Assembly (NCBI RefSeq): GCF_958295425.1
Contig: NC_081151.1
Location: forward strand, 9,982,330-10,046,329
DNA length: 64,000 nucleotides
Direction of reading: 5' to 3'
Origin: Solea solea
Taxonomy: Eukaryota; Chordata; Actinopteri; Pleuronectiformes; Soleidae
Shown: piece by piece, positions 53,116 through 64,000 of the stretch
How positions within the stretch are numbered: position 1 is the first letter of the stretch
How the letters are laid out: the number at the start of each line of letters is the position of its first letter
Position numbers and translations under genes: made by a program
The notes under the pieces: model-generated
What the model was told of the DNA's origin: nothing
Database searches by the model: none
Seen by the model: the letters and a program-made list of their open reading frames with translations, nothing else

Positions 53116-56100
53116 ATGTTTCCTCACTAAGGTGTAAAAACATACCTTAGAGTGTGTGTTCCTTATCTACATCGACAGCGGAGCTCTTGAGCTTTAATAC
53201 AGTCATTACTTTCATTCGTCTGTTAAGGAATATCATCCAACGTGCTGAATTTCATTCATTGTTGATATTCAAATCGTTTGGTTGTGCCGTGCGTGTGCCG
53301 ACGGTGAGCATGCGCAAACGAGCCCAGCGAGATGATCTACTGCCCTGATTTCCTCGCCCCGCTCTCCTGCAGAGCTCCCCTTCAGAATACAAATTCTGCT
53401 CGTCAGTGAGTCTGAGACACGGAGCTTGTCTGCTGCCTCCTCCTCCTCTTCCTCAGTACATCATGCACCTCGAACGCCGCAATAACGACGTTTCTGCCAA
53501 AGCTGTGTGGCATTATTAGTGAGGGCAGTTGCACATGAAGATACATGAGTTGAACAGAAAAGGTGTTCTAAATCATCTCTCATTATCACAGTTAGAAACC
53601 ACAGTTTTCCAGTCTTACATTTTGAACAGTCATAATCATAGTCATGAGCAGTTGCTCTTCTTCAGTATCTCATTTCAAAGGGATAAAAAAAAAGAAAAAG
53701 AAAAAAGTGTTTGAGCTGCACAGAGTCTTGTGCAAGTCCTGTTGACTGTGATCTTAGAGATGGAATTGTGAATGGGAAGAGAATATTGAATGAGGAAGAG
53801 GAGAGCTGCAGAATGAAGCCGGAGAGAAGGAAAAGTGCTTCATCATCCACAGCAAACCGTCGACTGCGACAGGAGATAAAAATGTGTCTCATCGACACCG
53901 TTTATCCTTAACTTAGCAATTCCAATCATTTGTACTTGTTATTTATGAATCGATGATTAGCTTCTTTTTTTAAATAACCTTTAGCTTAAATTATAGTGCA
54001 TAAATTCCACAGTCAAACAATTGTCATATTAGTTTTCACAATGTCGATTGAGCCTCTCGAGTCACCTGATGATATTCCCATACTGCATACAGGAAGTGAT
54101 TTTTACATATAAAGACAAATGGAGCAACGGAGGCAACCTCGTGTTAGTCAATCACCATTATTTGTGTCAAAATTGAAACACAATCATTTCAAACGATTAC
54201 TCATTGACTTGAACAAATTAATGAACTTTTTAATTGAACTTTTTACCTTTTAATGAACTTTTTGAATTTACCTTGAAATACCTGTACATTATTATATACA
54301 TCTTTACTCAAGGTCTCTGTTTAACCCAGGGATTCCACTAAATGCCTGGGACAAAAAAATCAAACACCATTACGTCATCAAAAGTGTTTTTTTCAGAATA
54401 AAAGCCCCCATTTTGTCATGTTTTTCAATGGTTTTGTTTCTGTAATCATTTAGGGCCATCATCATAATTGAAACACTGGTGACACACTGTCCCTCAGTCA
54501 GGCCTGATAGTATTGCTTGACAGGGCCCGTTTTCAGATGAAGGACATATAATGCTTCTTACTACCAACACGACCACAGATGAGTGCTGCTTTTGGTTTTT
54601 GAGTAACAACAAAAGAGGACAGTCTCTGCTGTGCCCTCAAAGTGTGGTTTCAGTATAAACTGCATCCTTTTTTCAAAATTCTTTATGCATCTGCAAAGTA
54701 TTTGCTCAAATTGAACAGGACCATGTGAGTTTCTATCATCCAGCTGTTGGCTCAAGGCTTTTTGAACAGGAGCAACTCAAAGGAGACAACGCATAAATAA
54801 ATGATCACAACCTTTTGGCAAGCAAAGACTACATTAGATCTCAGAAAACAGAGTGGGTTTAGAAGAAAAGTCAACACAGGCACGCCAGTTTATCGCCTCT
54901 GAGCTTCTGATTAATGAGCAGTGTGGGGGATTTTTGAAATAATATCTGAAGCTGTCAAGTAACAGCTTCTGTAGTGCCGGCTGTTACGGCTGTCGTGACT
55001 TGAAGGAATAAAAAAAATCGCAGCAGATGAAGCAGCTGACGATGCTGTTCAGGCCGAGGCCACCGTGCTTCAGCATCTGATTTGTGACATTTCTGGCATT
55101 CAGTGACAGATTGTTCCAGACTGGATAAGTGACTGATGCCGTCTATAGCTGGAGGAATGTCACAGTCATCCTTGCATATCTTCCTCAATCTCTCCATCTG
55201 CAAAGCGTGGACAATGCCTTACAAGTGGACATAAATAGCCCTCACCGCCTCAAGCCTTAATATTAATGGCTTATAGGGGACTTAGCTGTCTCGGCTGGCC
55301 TGGCAATTACTATTATGAAATGGAGGGGAGAGAGCGAGAGAAGGAGAGGGTGAACGAGATGATGGGGGGGAGACATGGTTTGTTGAAAATTATGCAATGA
55401 CTTCATGTTTGTGAGTGATGAGTTTTTTTTGTATGATTAACTTGCACAGTGGTAGCAGTGGTTAATGTGTCCTTATCAGCTAGTGAGTAATAATGAGCCG
55501 TGATACCCTTAATCCATTACAACTTAAATGAGCTTATTTTACAGTTTTCTTAGCCGACTCTTATCAACGAAATCAACAAGGCAGCTGCATCTGTTAACAA
55601 CCGTCACCGTATAACCGTGTTGTTTGTCTCTGTCTAATGCCTATGAAGCCACAGTCTGTTTCATCTGAAGGCAGCATTGACTCCAGAGTAGGTAGATGAA
55701 AAACAGGGTTATGCTATATGATGTCATGACAGGAAAAAGAAGTGCAGTTTTTCGCATGTTCGACACACAGTTTCAATTCATAACATAAAGTACAAAAAAA
55801 ACATGTTCAAGATTTTGTACAGTCAGCTCGGTGAATGGTAGCACTTATTCGCTGTAGTGCTGTATTTTAGAGCGTGTTCTTCCGCTGCTTCTTTTGTGGC
55901 CCGACGACGCCTTGCAGGATTTTTAAAGACATTTAAGGCACATCCACTTGAGAAGTCATTTGGTCAGAGAGAAGTCACGTATACATTAGATCTCTATGTT
56001 GCATTTGTGCTCGGCCGCCTAACTCTTAAAGGTGAATGCTTGTCTCGCACATATAGGTTAGTTATGGAGGTCTACTTACATATATGAACTTGTTTTCATG

Positions 56101-56159
56101 GTTAAAAACCTCCTAGTCGCTGCAAACTAGCCGATCAAAATATCAAAAAAAGACCAAAA

Positions 56160-56546
56160 TCACACCCCCAGAACGTGGACTGTGTTGTGATTGGCCAGCC
56201 AACGAGAGCTTTCCCACTGTCCTGTGATTGGCCAGGTACCTGGAAGTGACTTAATTGGTAGGCCAGCTCTCAGATACACAGCTCCCCCTCTGGCACGGTG
56301 GATGCTCTGCATCTCAGCAGCTACAACGAGAGTAGTTCTTCTTCTTCTGCGGTTGAACGTACGCAACCGGATGTGCCCGGACTAGTGCCCGCACCAGGAG
56401 GCGCTACGGTGGTGAGAGGAGTGGTGAGGTTTTCCGATGACATCATCAGCAAAGGGAAGTGCCGATCCGTTTCGCAGAGCCCAGGAAAACAATACAACAC
56501 TATTTTCTCAGCTGTGGCTGAACTGTTTGTTCTGAAACTTTAGGGT
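56160..56546 (+). mobile_element. Candidate transposon fragment with short open frame
   Basis: GC- and CpG-richer than its surroundings. GTGATTGGCCAG occurs twice (56187-56198 and 56224-56235). An open frame of 81 codons at 56298-56543 begins MDALHLSSYNESSSSSSAVE and contains RGVVRFSDDIISKGK. I do not recognise the protein. It could be the 5' end of a DNA transposon or a coincidental frame. Confidence 0.3.
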
Positions 56547-57540
56547 TTCATAAACGAGGTAATGACGCAGATACACACACAAACGCAGCGTTAATTGGAG
56601 CTTCCGGTCTATGTCGCCTTTAAACCTACGGTAACCTAGAATTAAGGAGCACTAAAACTAAACATTAGAAAATTAGGTATGAAAAAATGAACACATTACA
56701 TAGCAGAAATTGAATTATTGAATTATACCACCACTAGGCAACAGAGAGGTCCTTTTATACCATAAAAATGTTGCATTAAGGAACCATGTGTAACATTAAG
56801 GAGAGATTGTTGGCAGAAATTGAATATACTACTATAATATAGGGATGCACAATATTATCGGCACCATAATAGTATATAAACGATATGACTAATGACTACA
56901 ACATTAGGCTAAATAGGCATCCCTAACTATGATAAGAAGATCTCTACGTCTATAATCACTTTAAAGTAAAAAAACAAAACTTTTTCCATAGTGTTAGAGA
57001 AAGACTTGTACATGTGTTGTAGGTAAAAAGGGCCTTGCTTTGCAGAGCCTGTTTTTTGAGTTTGAAGCAGAAGCTTATTATTGAACATCCTTGAAGTCCA
57101 CCGTAACTAGCTCCCAGCACGTTGGAAAGAAAGGGGTGCGTTGATGTAGATGTCCTACATTTGTCAGTATATGTGCTCTCACCATTATATGTCACTCATA
57201 ATCATATGACCACCTGTCTCCACACTTTAAATCATCTCAGTATGACAATATAGTCCTATAGGATGATGATGATGTTATGTCTCCATCCCCTCTCTGTGGT
57301 GTCTATGGGCTCTGTTGGAAGACATGTTTTTATAGAGCTGATATTGAGATGATTTATTGTTGCCTAATGCACACAGAGTTTGTCAGATTAAATTAATTTC
57401 GGTTTGGTTTGTGACACATTTATTCACCACCATGCAGCAGCTCTGTGAGCACCAAACACACACACACACACACGGACAAAATAACGCAATAAGAAGCGGT
57501 GTAGACCGGACCGTGAATTCTGCAGTGCCCACCCCCTGCA

Positions 57541-57880
57541 TATGGTTCGTCAGCCAGTGTAGTGGCGTAAAACACGACAAACGTGGGGATGATGATGACG
57601 TCAATGTGGAGCCGGTGGAGGGCAGGAGTGAGAGAGAGAGAGAGAGAGAGAGACTTGGTGCAGCAGCATCACTGTGAGCAGCGCGTCAGTGCAGTGCAGA
57701 GTCCGGCAGCAGCTCTCCCTCCTCCCGCAGCCAAACGCAAAACAGTCCGCTGGACTTAACCCCACAACTTTGTCGAGGAACCACTGGCCCGACTCGTTTC
57801 TCTGCGGCAAGAGCAAAACAAAGACTTTTATTCTTATTTTATTTTTATTTATTTTTTTCTCCCTGCAACCACTTAAGGGA
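57541..57880 (+). promoter_or_regulatory. rcan3: Probable internal promoter and 5' UTR of the short rcan3 isoform
   Basis: CpG-rich sequence directly upstream of the second coding first exon. It contains a perfect CRE (TGACGTCA at 57596-57603), a GA microsatellite (57629-57653) and several GCAGCAG stretches. No NFAT (GGAAA) cluster like that of the human RCAN1 internal promoter is visible between 57300 and 57880. The start site is not placed. Confidence 0.45.
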
Positions 57881-57967
57881 ATGCCATCGATAAATATGAA
57901 GCTGGAGATGGTGACCATCATCGCCTGCGAAGTGGACACTGAAGTGTTTACGTCAGACAAAATGCAG
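57881..57967 (+). CDS. rcan3: Calcipressin-3, alternative RCAN2-like first coding exon (partial gene)
   Basis: Encodes 29 residues, MPSINMKLEMVTIIACEVDT... then EVFTSDKMQ, ending in phase 0 at a GT donor (57968, GTAACG). It aligns with the first exon of RCAN2 (MPAPSM..., then LVACVVDVEVFT) and more weakly with the short RCAN1 isoform. It is in the same orientation and phase as the long exon at 42922-43140, so both can splice to one downstream exon outside the window. An upstream in-frame ATG at 57674 would add 69 residues; MPSINM was preferred by homology. Position shows it belongs to rcan3, not to a separate gene. Confidence 0.8.
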
Positions 57968-58639
57968 GTAACGGCGTTTTCACCTGACACGCACGCTGCG
58001 CCTGCGGCTCATCCTCCTCCTCCTCATCGTTATCTCGTTCACCCTTGTTGCCTGGTTGTTCAGCAGTTTGACTCTCTCTCTGTGGAAGTGCATGCACGTC
58101 ATGACGTTGAATGCACCGCTCTCTCTTCCTCTCTCTCTGGCGTGGATTTTTATCAATGGGAGCCGCAGCCTCATCAAAATGCGCGCATCACTCTCGCGCC
58201 GCGTGCGCACGGACAGGGGATTGACGCTGTGTATATATTAACTGCATGGGTGAGACGAGGCAGACGCAATGCTGAAACACGCATATAATGCGCCAATTGT
58301 TGTGTCATTATATAAGTTTTCATATCGCGAGGTCTTGGAGATGACGCGCAGGTTGAGCGCGGAGGGTGTGATGAATTGTCCATGCCAGGCACATGCTGGG
58401 GAAGAATAAGTGAGCTATAGAGGGGTTTTTTTTTTAGTCGCAGTGGTGATCCGAGCTTCTCTGTTCCTCTGCTCTCACCTCATCCCAACAGTAACACTGC
58501 AGGTGCTCCGCCACTGCAACAGCCACAACCAAAACATTAACAAAAAAAAAATCTGATTTCACTAAAAATGTCCAGTTAATGTGACACAATGTAGGGTTTT
58601 GTTCTGGTAATGTGTATTTACAAGTAATACAAGTCAGTA

Positions 58640-58740
58640 GCCTTGGTTCTCAAACTGTGGTACATGTACCATCAGTGGTACGTGAGCTTCCTCTGGTGGT
58701 ACTTGGAGGAAAATCACGAATACAGTTCTACTGTATAAAC
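58640..58740. repeat. Fish dispersed repeat with TGGTAC palindromes
   Basis: CTCAAACTGTGGTACATGTA, CCATCAGTGGTACGTGAG and CTCTGGTGGTACTTGGAGG are typical of a common fish MITE-like repeat. Confidence 0.55.
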
Positions 58741-59229
58741 CAGGGTATGTAATCGGAGTGGAGCTGAGGAAGTTTGACCGGAGAGTCAAAAATGAAACAA
58801 ATAACAACAATTTTATTACTAATTAGTCACTGCATCTCTCGCTCCATCTTAATCTAATGTCACTCTACCAGTGTGTGAAGTATATGTGAGGATGAGCGCG
58901 TGAATGACCTTATTGGGAATAAAATCTGCATCCTGTGAAAAGTCCATAGCTGACGTCGTTCAGTCTATTGACACCTCTGTATTTTAACGTTGTTGATAAA
59001 GGTGTTATATTATCTCATGTATTATCTACTTTATGGTATTAGGGGTGGGTCAAAATATCAATTCTGTGATATATCAATGTCCCTTCCTCGTGTAATACGA
59101 TATGCCAGGGCAAATATTGATATGTTAATTAGTTAATTAATTAAGGCGCTCGAAAAGTAAACAGTCACTGCCAGTTTCGCTCACTGTGTGTCGCTTTGTT
59201 TGCGACAAAGTTTGCGACACTTTTAATTT

Positions 59230-59282
59230 TCATGTGCAATGTCTCGTCACAATGACAACAAAGTTTCTGATTCTGATTTTAA
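59230..59282 (+). mobile_element. LINE tail fragment
   Basis: GCAATGTCTCGTCACAATGA followed by CAACAAAGTTTCTGATTCTG resembles the 3' end of a fish non-LTR element, as at 26120-26205. Confidence 0.45.
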
Positions 59283-59962
59283 TGCTAAACTACTTTAGTG
59301 TAGATTAGAGGTTTTCAATTTTGTGTCAGCCAAGAATAATTTTATGACAATTTGTTCAATTATAGAGCAGTCTACTTCGTAAATAAGAAATATAGGCCTA
59401 TATACACTTCATTAGGTATTATTTGTACCCACTATTGTAGCCCGATGTGTGGTTTGATGTGTGTTCATCGATGGTGTTCTTTGTTCCTTGGTTGTAATGC
59501 GAGGTTATTAGAGTTACTGTCGCCTTTCCATCATTTTGAAATAGACTGGCATCGACATTTTTACCCAGAAAACTGCCATCCACTATTATATTTTCTCTTT
59601 TTTGAGACCATTCTCAGCTGTTTCTGGAAAAACAACACATTCTGAACCTCAGCATGTTGTCTTGACCATGTCTACATGCCTTAACAATGCATGTCATGTG
59701 ACTGACTGCTGTGTATATCATGGTAATTTTAAGGAATGAATCTAGAAACTATTTATGGAAGCCCTATGGTGTCCTCGGATCCCCATTTAAGAACAACATG
59801 TGTACGTAATCCAGCTGTTATCATCTGGAGGCTTGTTATTGATGCCATGTTGAATAAAAAAAATATTCTGGGTTCTTTAAAATTCATTACAAATGGACTT
59901 GAGTGCATATACATTACTGTGTAAAAGTCCTATTTCACCATGTGTTTAACAATAGTATAATG

Positions 59963-59998
59963 ACCTTACAGTTTAGGTATTTACCTAAACTGTAAGGT
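59963..59998. repeat. Near-perfect palindrome, 17-base arms
   Basis: ACCTTACAGTTTAGGTA, a 2-base spacer (TT), then its exact reverse complement. It would form a very stable hairpin or cruciform. It is not part of a repeat I recognise. Confidence 0.9.
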
Positions 59999-62900
59999 AA
60001 GTTTAGAAGACATAAGGTAACGATCTTCTTCTTCTATTACTTTAGTAAAACACATTCAGTGTGGATGTAGTGTCAAGTATTTAGTGTGACCCACCCTGAC
60101 ACTTGGACGATGGCACGACCCTGGCTCCCTGAAACCTGGAGTGGAACCTTAATTAATGGTTTTAGAGGTGTCAGACAAACGCTCCCCAGGTCATCTGAGT
60201 CTGACACCCCTGTGTTAGAGCATTACAAGAGATTTTTTACACAGTACTGTAGGTAATTGTAAACTCTTAACACAAACATTCCGTACAGTAATATTTATCT
60301 GATGTGTCACACATTGCAGGTATTTGTATGTGCCGCCTGTCAGTCTCAATGCACGGAAACAGTCCCTCTTGTATCTGTTCCAAAGTGAGCCGTCGGGACC
60401 CCACCTTTGGCACTGCACCGTGCCAGTTTTAGGGCTTAAAAGGGCACACAGATGGTCTGCCAACGCAGCGCTCGGCCAATAAACCCTTTGGAAATTCCAC
60501 GTCAAAGTATATCCCCTCACCTGTTCGTCTGCTTTGACTGGTCACCGAAAGAGAAGAAGGAAAGCATGTGATTGTGCAGGCTCAGGCTTGAGCGCTTATT
60601 GGGATCATAGGAACACAAAGTTGATCACGAGCACACAGCGAAGATGGTGGTGCTACTCTTTGCACTCATCAGTGTGAATGTGCTTTGCTGTGATGAAAAC
60701 TGAATTCAGCTATTTCTTACTCCCTACAGACACTTGCTCAGCCTTATCTGATCACTTTTTACAGGGATACCGGGTTTTGCATTGTAAGGAGTGATTGTGT
60801 GTTTATATGTAGTTTAATGTCACTGAAAATGAATTCTGCACTTGTGGATACACAAACAATACATGTCAGCCACTGAAACACACTGTTGTCTTCTGCTGCT
60901 GCTGCTGCTGCTGCGTTTGCCCTCAACGTTCATGACCATTTTTATTCATTTCAGATCAGCCAAAGTGAAAGATGCTGTAATTATAGGATATTGGTCCAAG
61001 GTACTGAGAGTTGAAGGAAAATAAGTGAAGGTCGATGTGTTGATTGCACAGCTTTTCTGCTGACGTCTTGTCCCGACTATGATATATACTGCATGTGTCT
61101 TTTAATTTACCACAGGAAACTTTAATGCTGCATCAGGCATCGTTTATTACGCTGTGAAAATCCTTGGCCTCTGATTGAGCTTTCCTCCCGGCCTGTCTGT
61201 TTTTATTATCTTTCAACAGGATCTGAGCCTGTCTGAGGCCTCTGTTTTTATTAATATCTCCAGATCTGAACATGAGGAACAATAACCTGACTCCTGTGTC
61301 TTTTTTTTTCCACAAAGCACCGTCTGTGGGTGAACTAATATGTGGGTTGCTGCTTTTTATGGACTCTTCACAGAGAGATTAGGTAATGGCAATGCTGTTT
61401 GCTTGAGTGGCAAGAAGCAAAAAAACAAAAAAAAAAAACAAGCTGTATTTGTTTTATAAGAGGAGATGCTTTGTGAATGGCTGTGGTGTTCTGGAGCCAT
61501 TGTTTTGACACGGTTGAAGTGGTTTGCCCACGCTTTGGCTCAGTCCCTGCTGGTTACAGCATTAGGCTGCAAACAGGGCAGATTGTTGTCATCATAATGG
61601 CAGAGCTGGTGCTACAGTAGAGTCTTGTTCCGAGGTGATCTGTGTCCACTTTGGAGAAAACAAAAGGGCTGTTGTGGTCATGAGGTTTGGCTCGGCAGAA
61701 GCTGTGGCTTTTCGATGCTGTAGTACGCGAGTGTTTGTCCCAGCGCTGCCATAACCTGGGAAATCTACTAGCATCAGCAGGAGGATGCACGGTGAAGGTC
61801 ATAGCACAGTGACAGGTGAATGTATTACTGAGCACAGTAAATGGGACGCAACCCTTTACAGTTAATCTCACACCCTTGGTTTGGTGCTGGCGTTTACATC
61901 TAATTAATTATTCACTTGCCAGTTTAATGGTTTCGCATGGTTTTATTTGCACCTTTTATATTCAGTATGCATTAATTACTTATTGTCCTGTCACCCTACT
62001 TTTATTCACTCACTAAAGCCTCTCTCAAACTAAAATTAGTATGTTTATTGGGGGGGGGGGGGCGCCCAGTCCGACTAAGCGTATATGCAGGAGTAATCAG
62101 ACTACTAATCGTAACTAGCTCGATTTTAGCCGGGCTAACACATTTAAATAACTTAATTATTGTTTTAGTGTGACTAAAATCAGACTTTTAACATGCATGT
62201 AAACTCACTGAGTGATAATGTTTTACGGTGGTTACTATTTTGCATATTTTATGTTCCCTCTGATGCCGATGAGAGCCTCAGCTGATAAAAACCCACGTGT
62301 GAATGCAGATTAAACGCATTAAAACCTGGGATTAAACACGTTTGTTTGACCGGTGGGAACGGGGTTAAAGTCTATTTTAATTACAGGACATTTAATATGT
62401 CCAAAAACCAGCTTGTGACACATCATTCCTGAGGATCCTGCTATAAATTTCACGACACAAGCTGCATCGCAATCCACAAAGGACGGTTGTGTTCGACTAA
62501 AGCGTGCCACTCCGACACACGAGAATATAGTAACGCTGACACAGTCACACACTCAACAGTGAGTCAGCGGACTCACAGGCCCACGTACACCTCTGTTAGC
62601 AAACACACACACACACACACACACACCACTCCTCGCTTCAGGATGCCTGGACAAGTTTCCGTCCACCTGAGTCACTTTTCCTCTCTGCCTGTTTATCTGT
62701 TGCTGCATGTATCATATGTCTGTTCTCAACGCTTTATCTTATTAGAAATTATGTTTGTTTTGAGGATGTTGAAGTTATTTGATGACTAATCAGCACAAAA
62801 CTGCTGACATGTATGTTTTTCATAATAATAACACTAATAATAATAATGGAGTTGTCAACTAATTTGCATGTTATCTTCTTCATTTCTCATTTGGACCATC

Positions 62901-64000
62901 ACAGTTGTTTAGTTTTGAAATTGCTGTCAAACATTCCGAAGGATTTATTTCATTATCATAAGACAAAACTTGCAGAAAGTCCTGATAACTTTGGGTGGAA
63001 CAAGGTTTTATGTAAGTCAGCTTGAAAAATGACTCACACTAGTTAACTGTAAAAATATTTAGATATAATCTCTTTTGAGAAAAAGGACTGATTTAATCAT
63101 TTCAGTATCAGCTTAAGTACAATCCAAGTCAGTCTCCCGATGGATGTCTTTGTATTCTATATTATCAATCAGCACTCATTTAGTTAGGCTCTCTCTGTAT
63201 TGCTTTATTCTTTACAGAAAGGGCATGGCTCCATGCTCATCAAACTCATGTTGAAAAATTAGATTTCAACATGAGTATGATCCCTGGCTCACATGTAAAA
63301 AAAAAACATCATGCATTTATGAGCAGTTTTTGGGTTGCAGGCAGGAGGCAGAGGAGCAGCAGGAGGACAGACAGGAGGATGGTAGACGGCGATGGTGTCA
63401 TGTTATGTGCTGGTCAGAAACCAGATCTGCGTCTTGGCAAGGTTGAGCACCCCTGGGCTGGAGCAGTGGGCTCAGGTGTGCCTGTTCCCCTGGTATGGGC
63501 ACCAGGCAGGTGTAGATGGGCAGCTCACATTGGCCTGAAACCCTAGAGAAGTGCTGTGGCTCAGGTGTCAGGTAAAGGTTAGCACTGTGTCCGTCCGGGT
63601 GACGTAGAACAAAGGACGGCCTCCCAGGCGGCGTGTCCCGTTACCATGTGGTCAAAATGACACAACTATGAAGTGATAAGACTAGAAGCGAAGAAAGGGC
63701 CTCGCAGTGGAACGTAGAGGCCCTCAAACTACTGTGGAAGCCAATGAAAAAGACTTACAATGATCGTCTTTGTCACTGAAATCGCTGGTTGAACTTAGTT
63801 TTGCTGTCAGAATTTCCAATAGGATTTCCAGTCACACACAAATGACTCTGGAAAGACAAGGTAGTCATGGGGCTTGAAATAGCAATGTCAAATCCATTAT
63901 GTTTAGACAGACACTGTGTCCACAGCTCACCCGCCAACTCAAGGTGATCTTTATTAATGTTCTGCAGTGTTTATCGACAATCATGCTGAAATGATTAGCC

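Larger units (their letters stand above)
43141..57540. other. rcan3: First long intron of rcan3
   Basis: About 14.4 kb between the two rcan3 first exons. It holds microsatellites, three repeat families listed separately, and many short open frames without domains or convincing splice sites. I saw no further exon with RCAN similarity. The CpG-containing stretch at 56160-56480 is a candidate transposon fragment. Confidence 0.6.
57968..64000. other. rcan3: rcan3 intron downstream of the alternative exon (to window end)
   Basis: No exon encoding the conserved RCAN core (the KFEGLF and FKSFRRVRINFS type phrases) was found to position 64000. Contents are simple repeats and dispersed elements: a CTG tract at about 60892-60914, G14 at about 62050-62063 and (CA)n at about 62603-62625. 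Confidence 0.6.

Noticed and set aside
53711..53911. 66-codon plus-strand frame with a Lys/Arg/Ser-rich end
   Set aside because: No matching splice sites or homologue; it lies inside the rcan3 intron and is short enough to be chance.

Overview
This is a piece of a vertebrate nuclear genome, most likely a percomorph-type teleost fish. The evidence is intron-containing genes with GT-AG junctions, strong CA/TA/GA microsatellites, and dispersed repeats typical of fish. The gene order grhl3 - nipal3 - rcan3 matches the human 1p36.11 block GRHL3-STPG1-NIPAL3-RCAN3. Nothing bacterial, viral or CRISPR-like was seen.

Layout. At 1-855 (+) lies the last coding exon and 3' UTR of a gene I do not recognise, encoding a coiled-coil/acidic C-terminus. 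At 3947-4699 (-) is a single-exon claudin related to claudin-23. At 8587-16363 (-) is grhl3, reconstructed as 15 coding exons joining in one frame (1710 nt, 569 aa), with a CCAAT/TATA-like promoter near 16530-16572. From about 16.6 to 35.2 kb there is repeat-rich intergenic DNA; human STPG1 would sit here but no recognisable stpg1 was found. At 35481-40043 (+) is nipal3, reconstructed as 11 coding exons (1155 nt, 384 aa). From 41.4 kb to the window end is the 5' part of rcan3 (+). It has a probable promoter and noncoding exon near 41.4-41.7 kb, a long acidic coding first exon (42922-43140), and about 14.7 kb downstream a second coding first exon (57881-57967) that resembles the RCAN2 N-terminus. 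The shared downstream rcan3 exons lie beyond the window.

The genes are not a functional pathway. grhl3 (epidermal transcription factor) and the claudin (tight junction) both fit epithelial barrier biology, nipal3 is a NIPA-type putative magnesium transporter, and rcan3 is a calcineurin regulator. The points most worth checking are the two coding first exons of rcan3 with a perfect CRE in front of the second, a possible G16/C14 hairpin in the grhl3 3' UTR, the missing stpg1, the cysteine-repeat tail of the claudin, and two long perfect palindromes in noncoding DNA. No wholly new biological system is evident.
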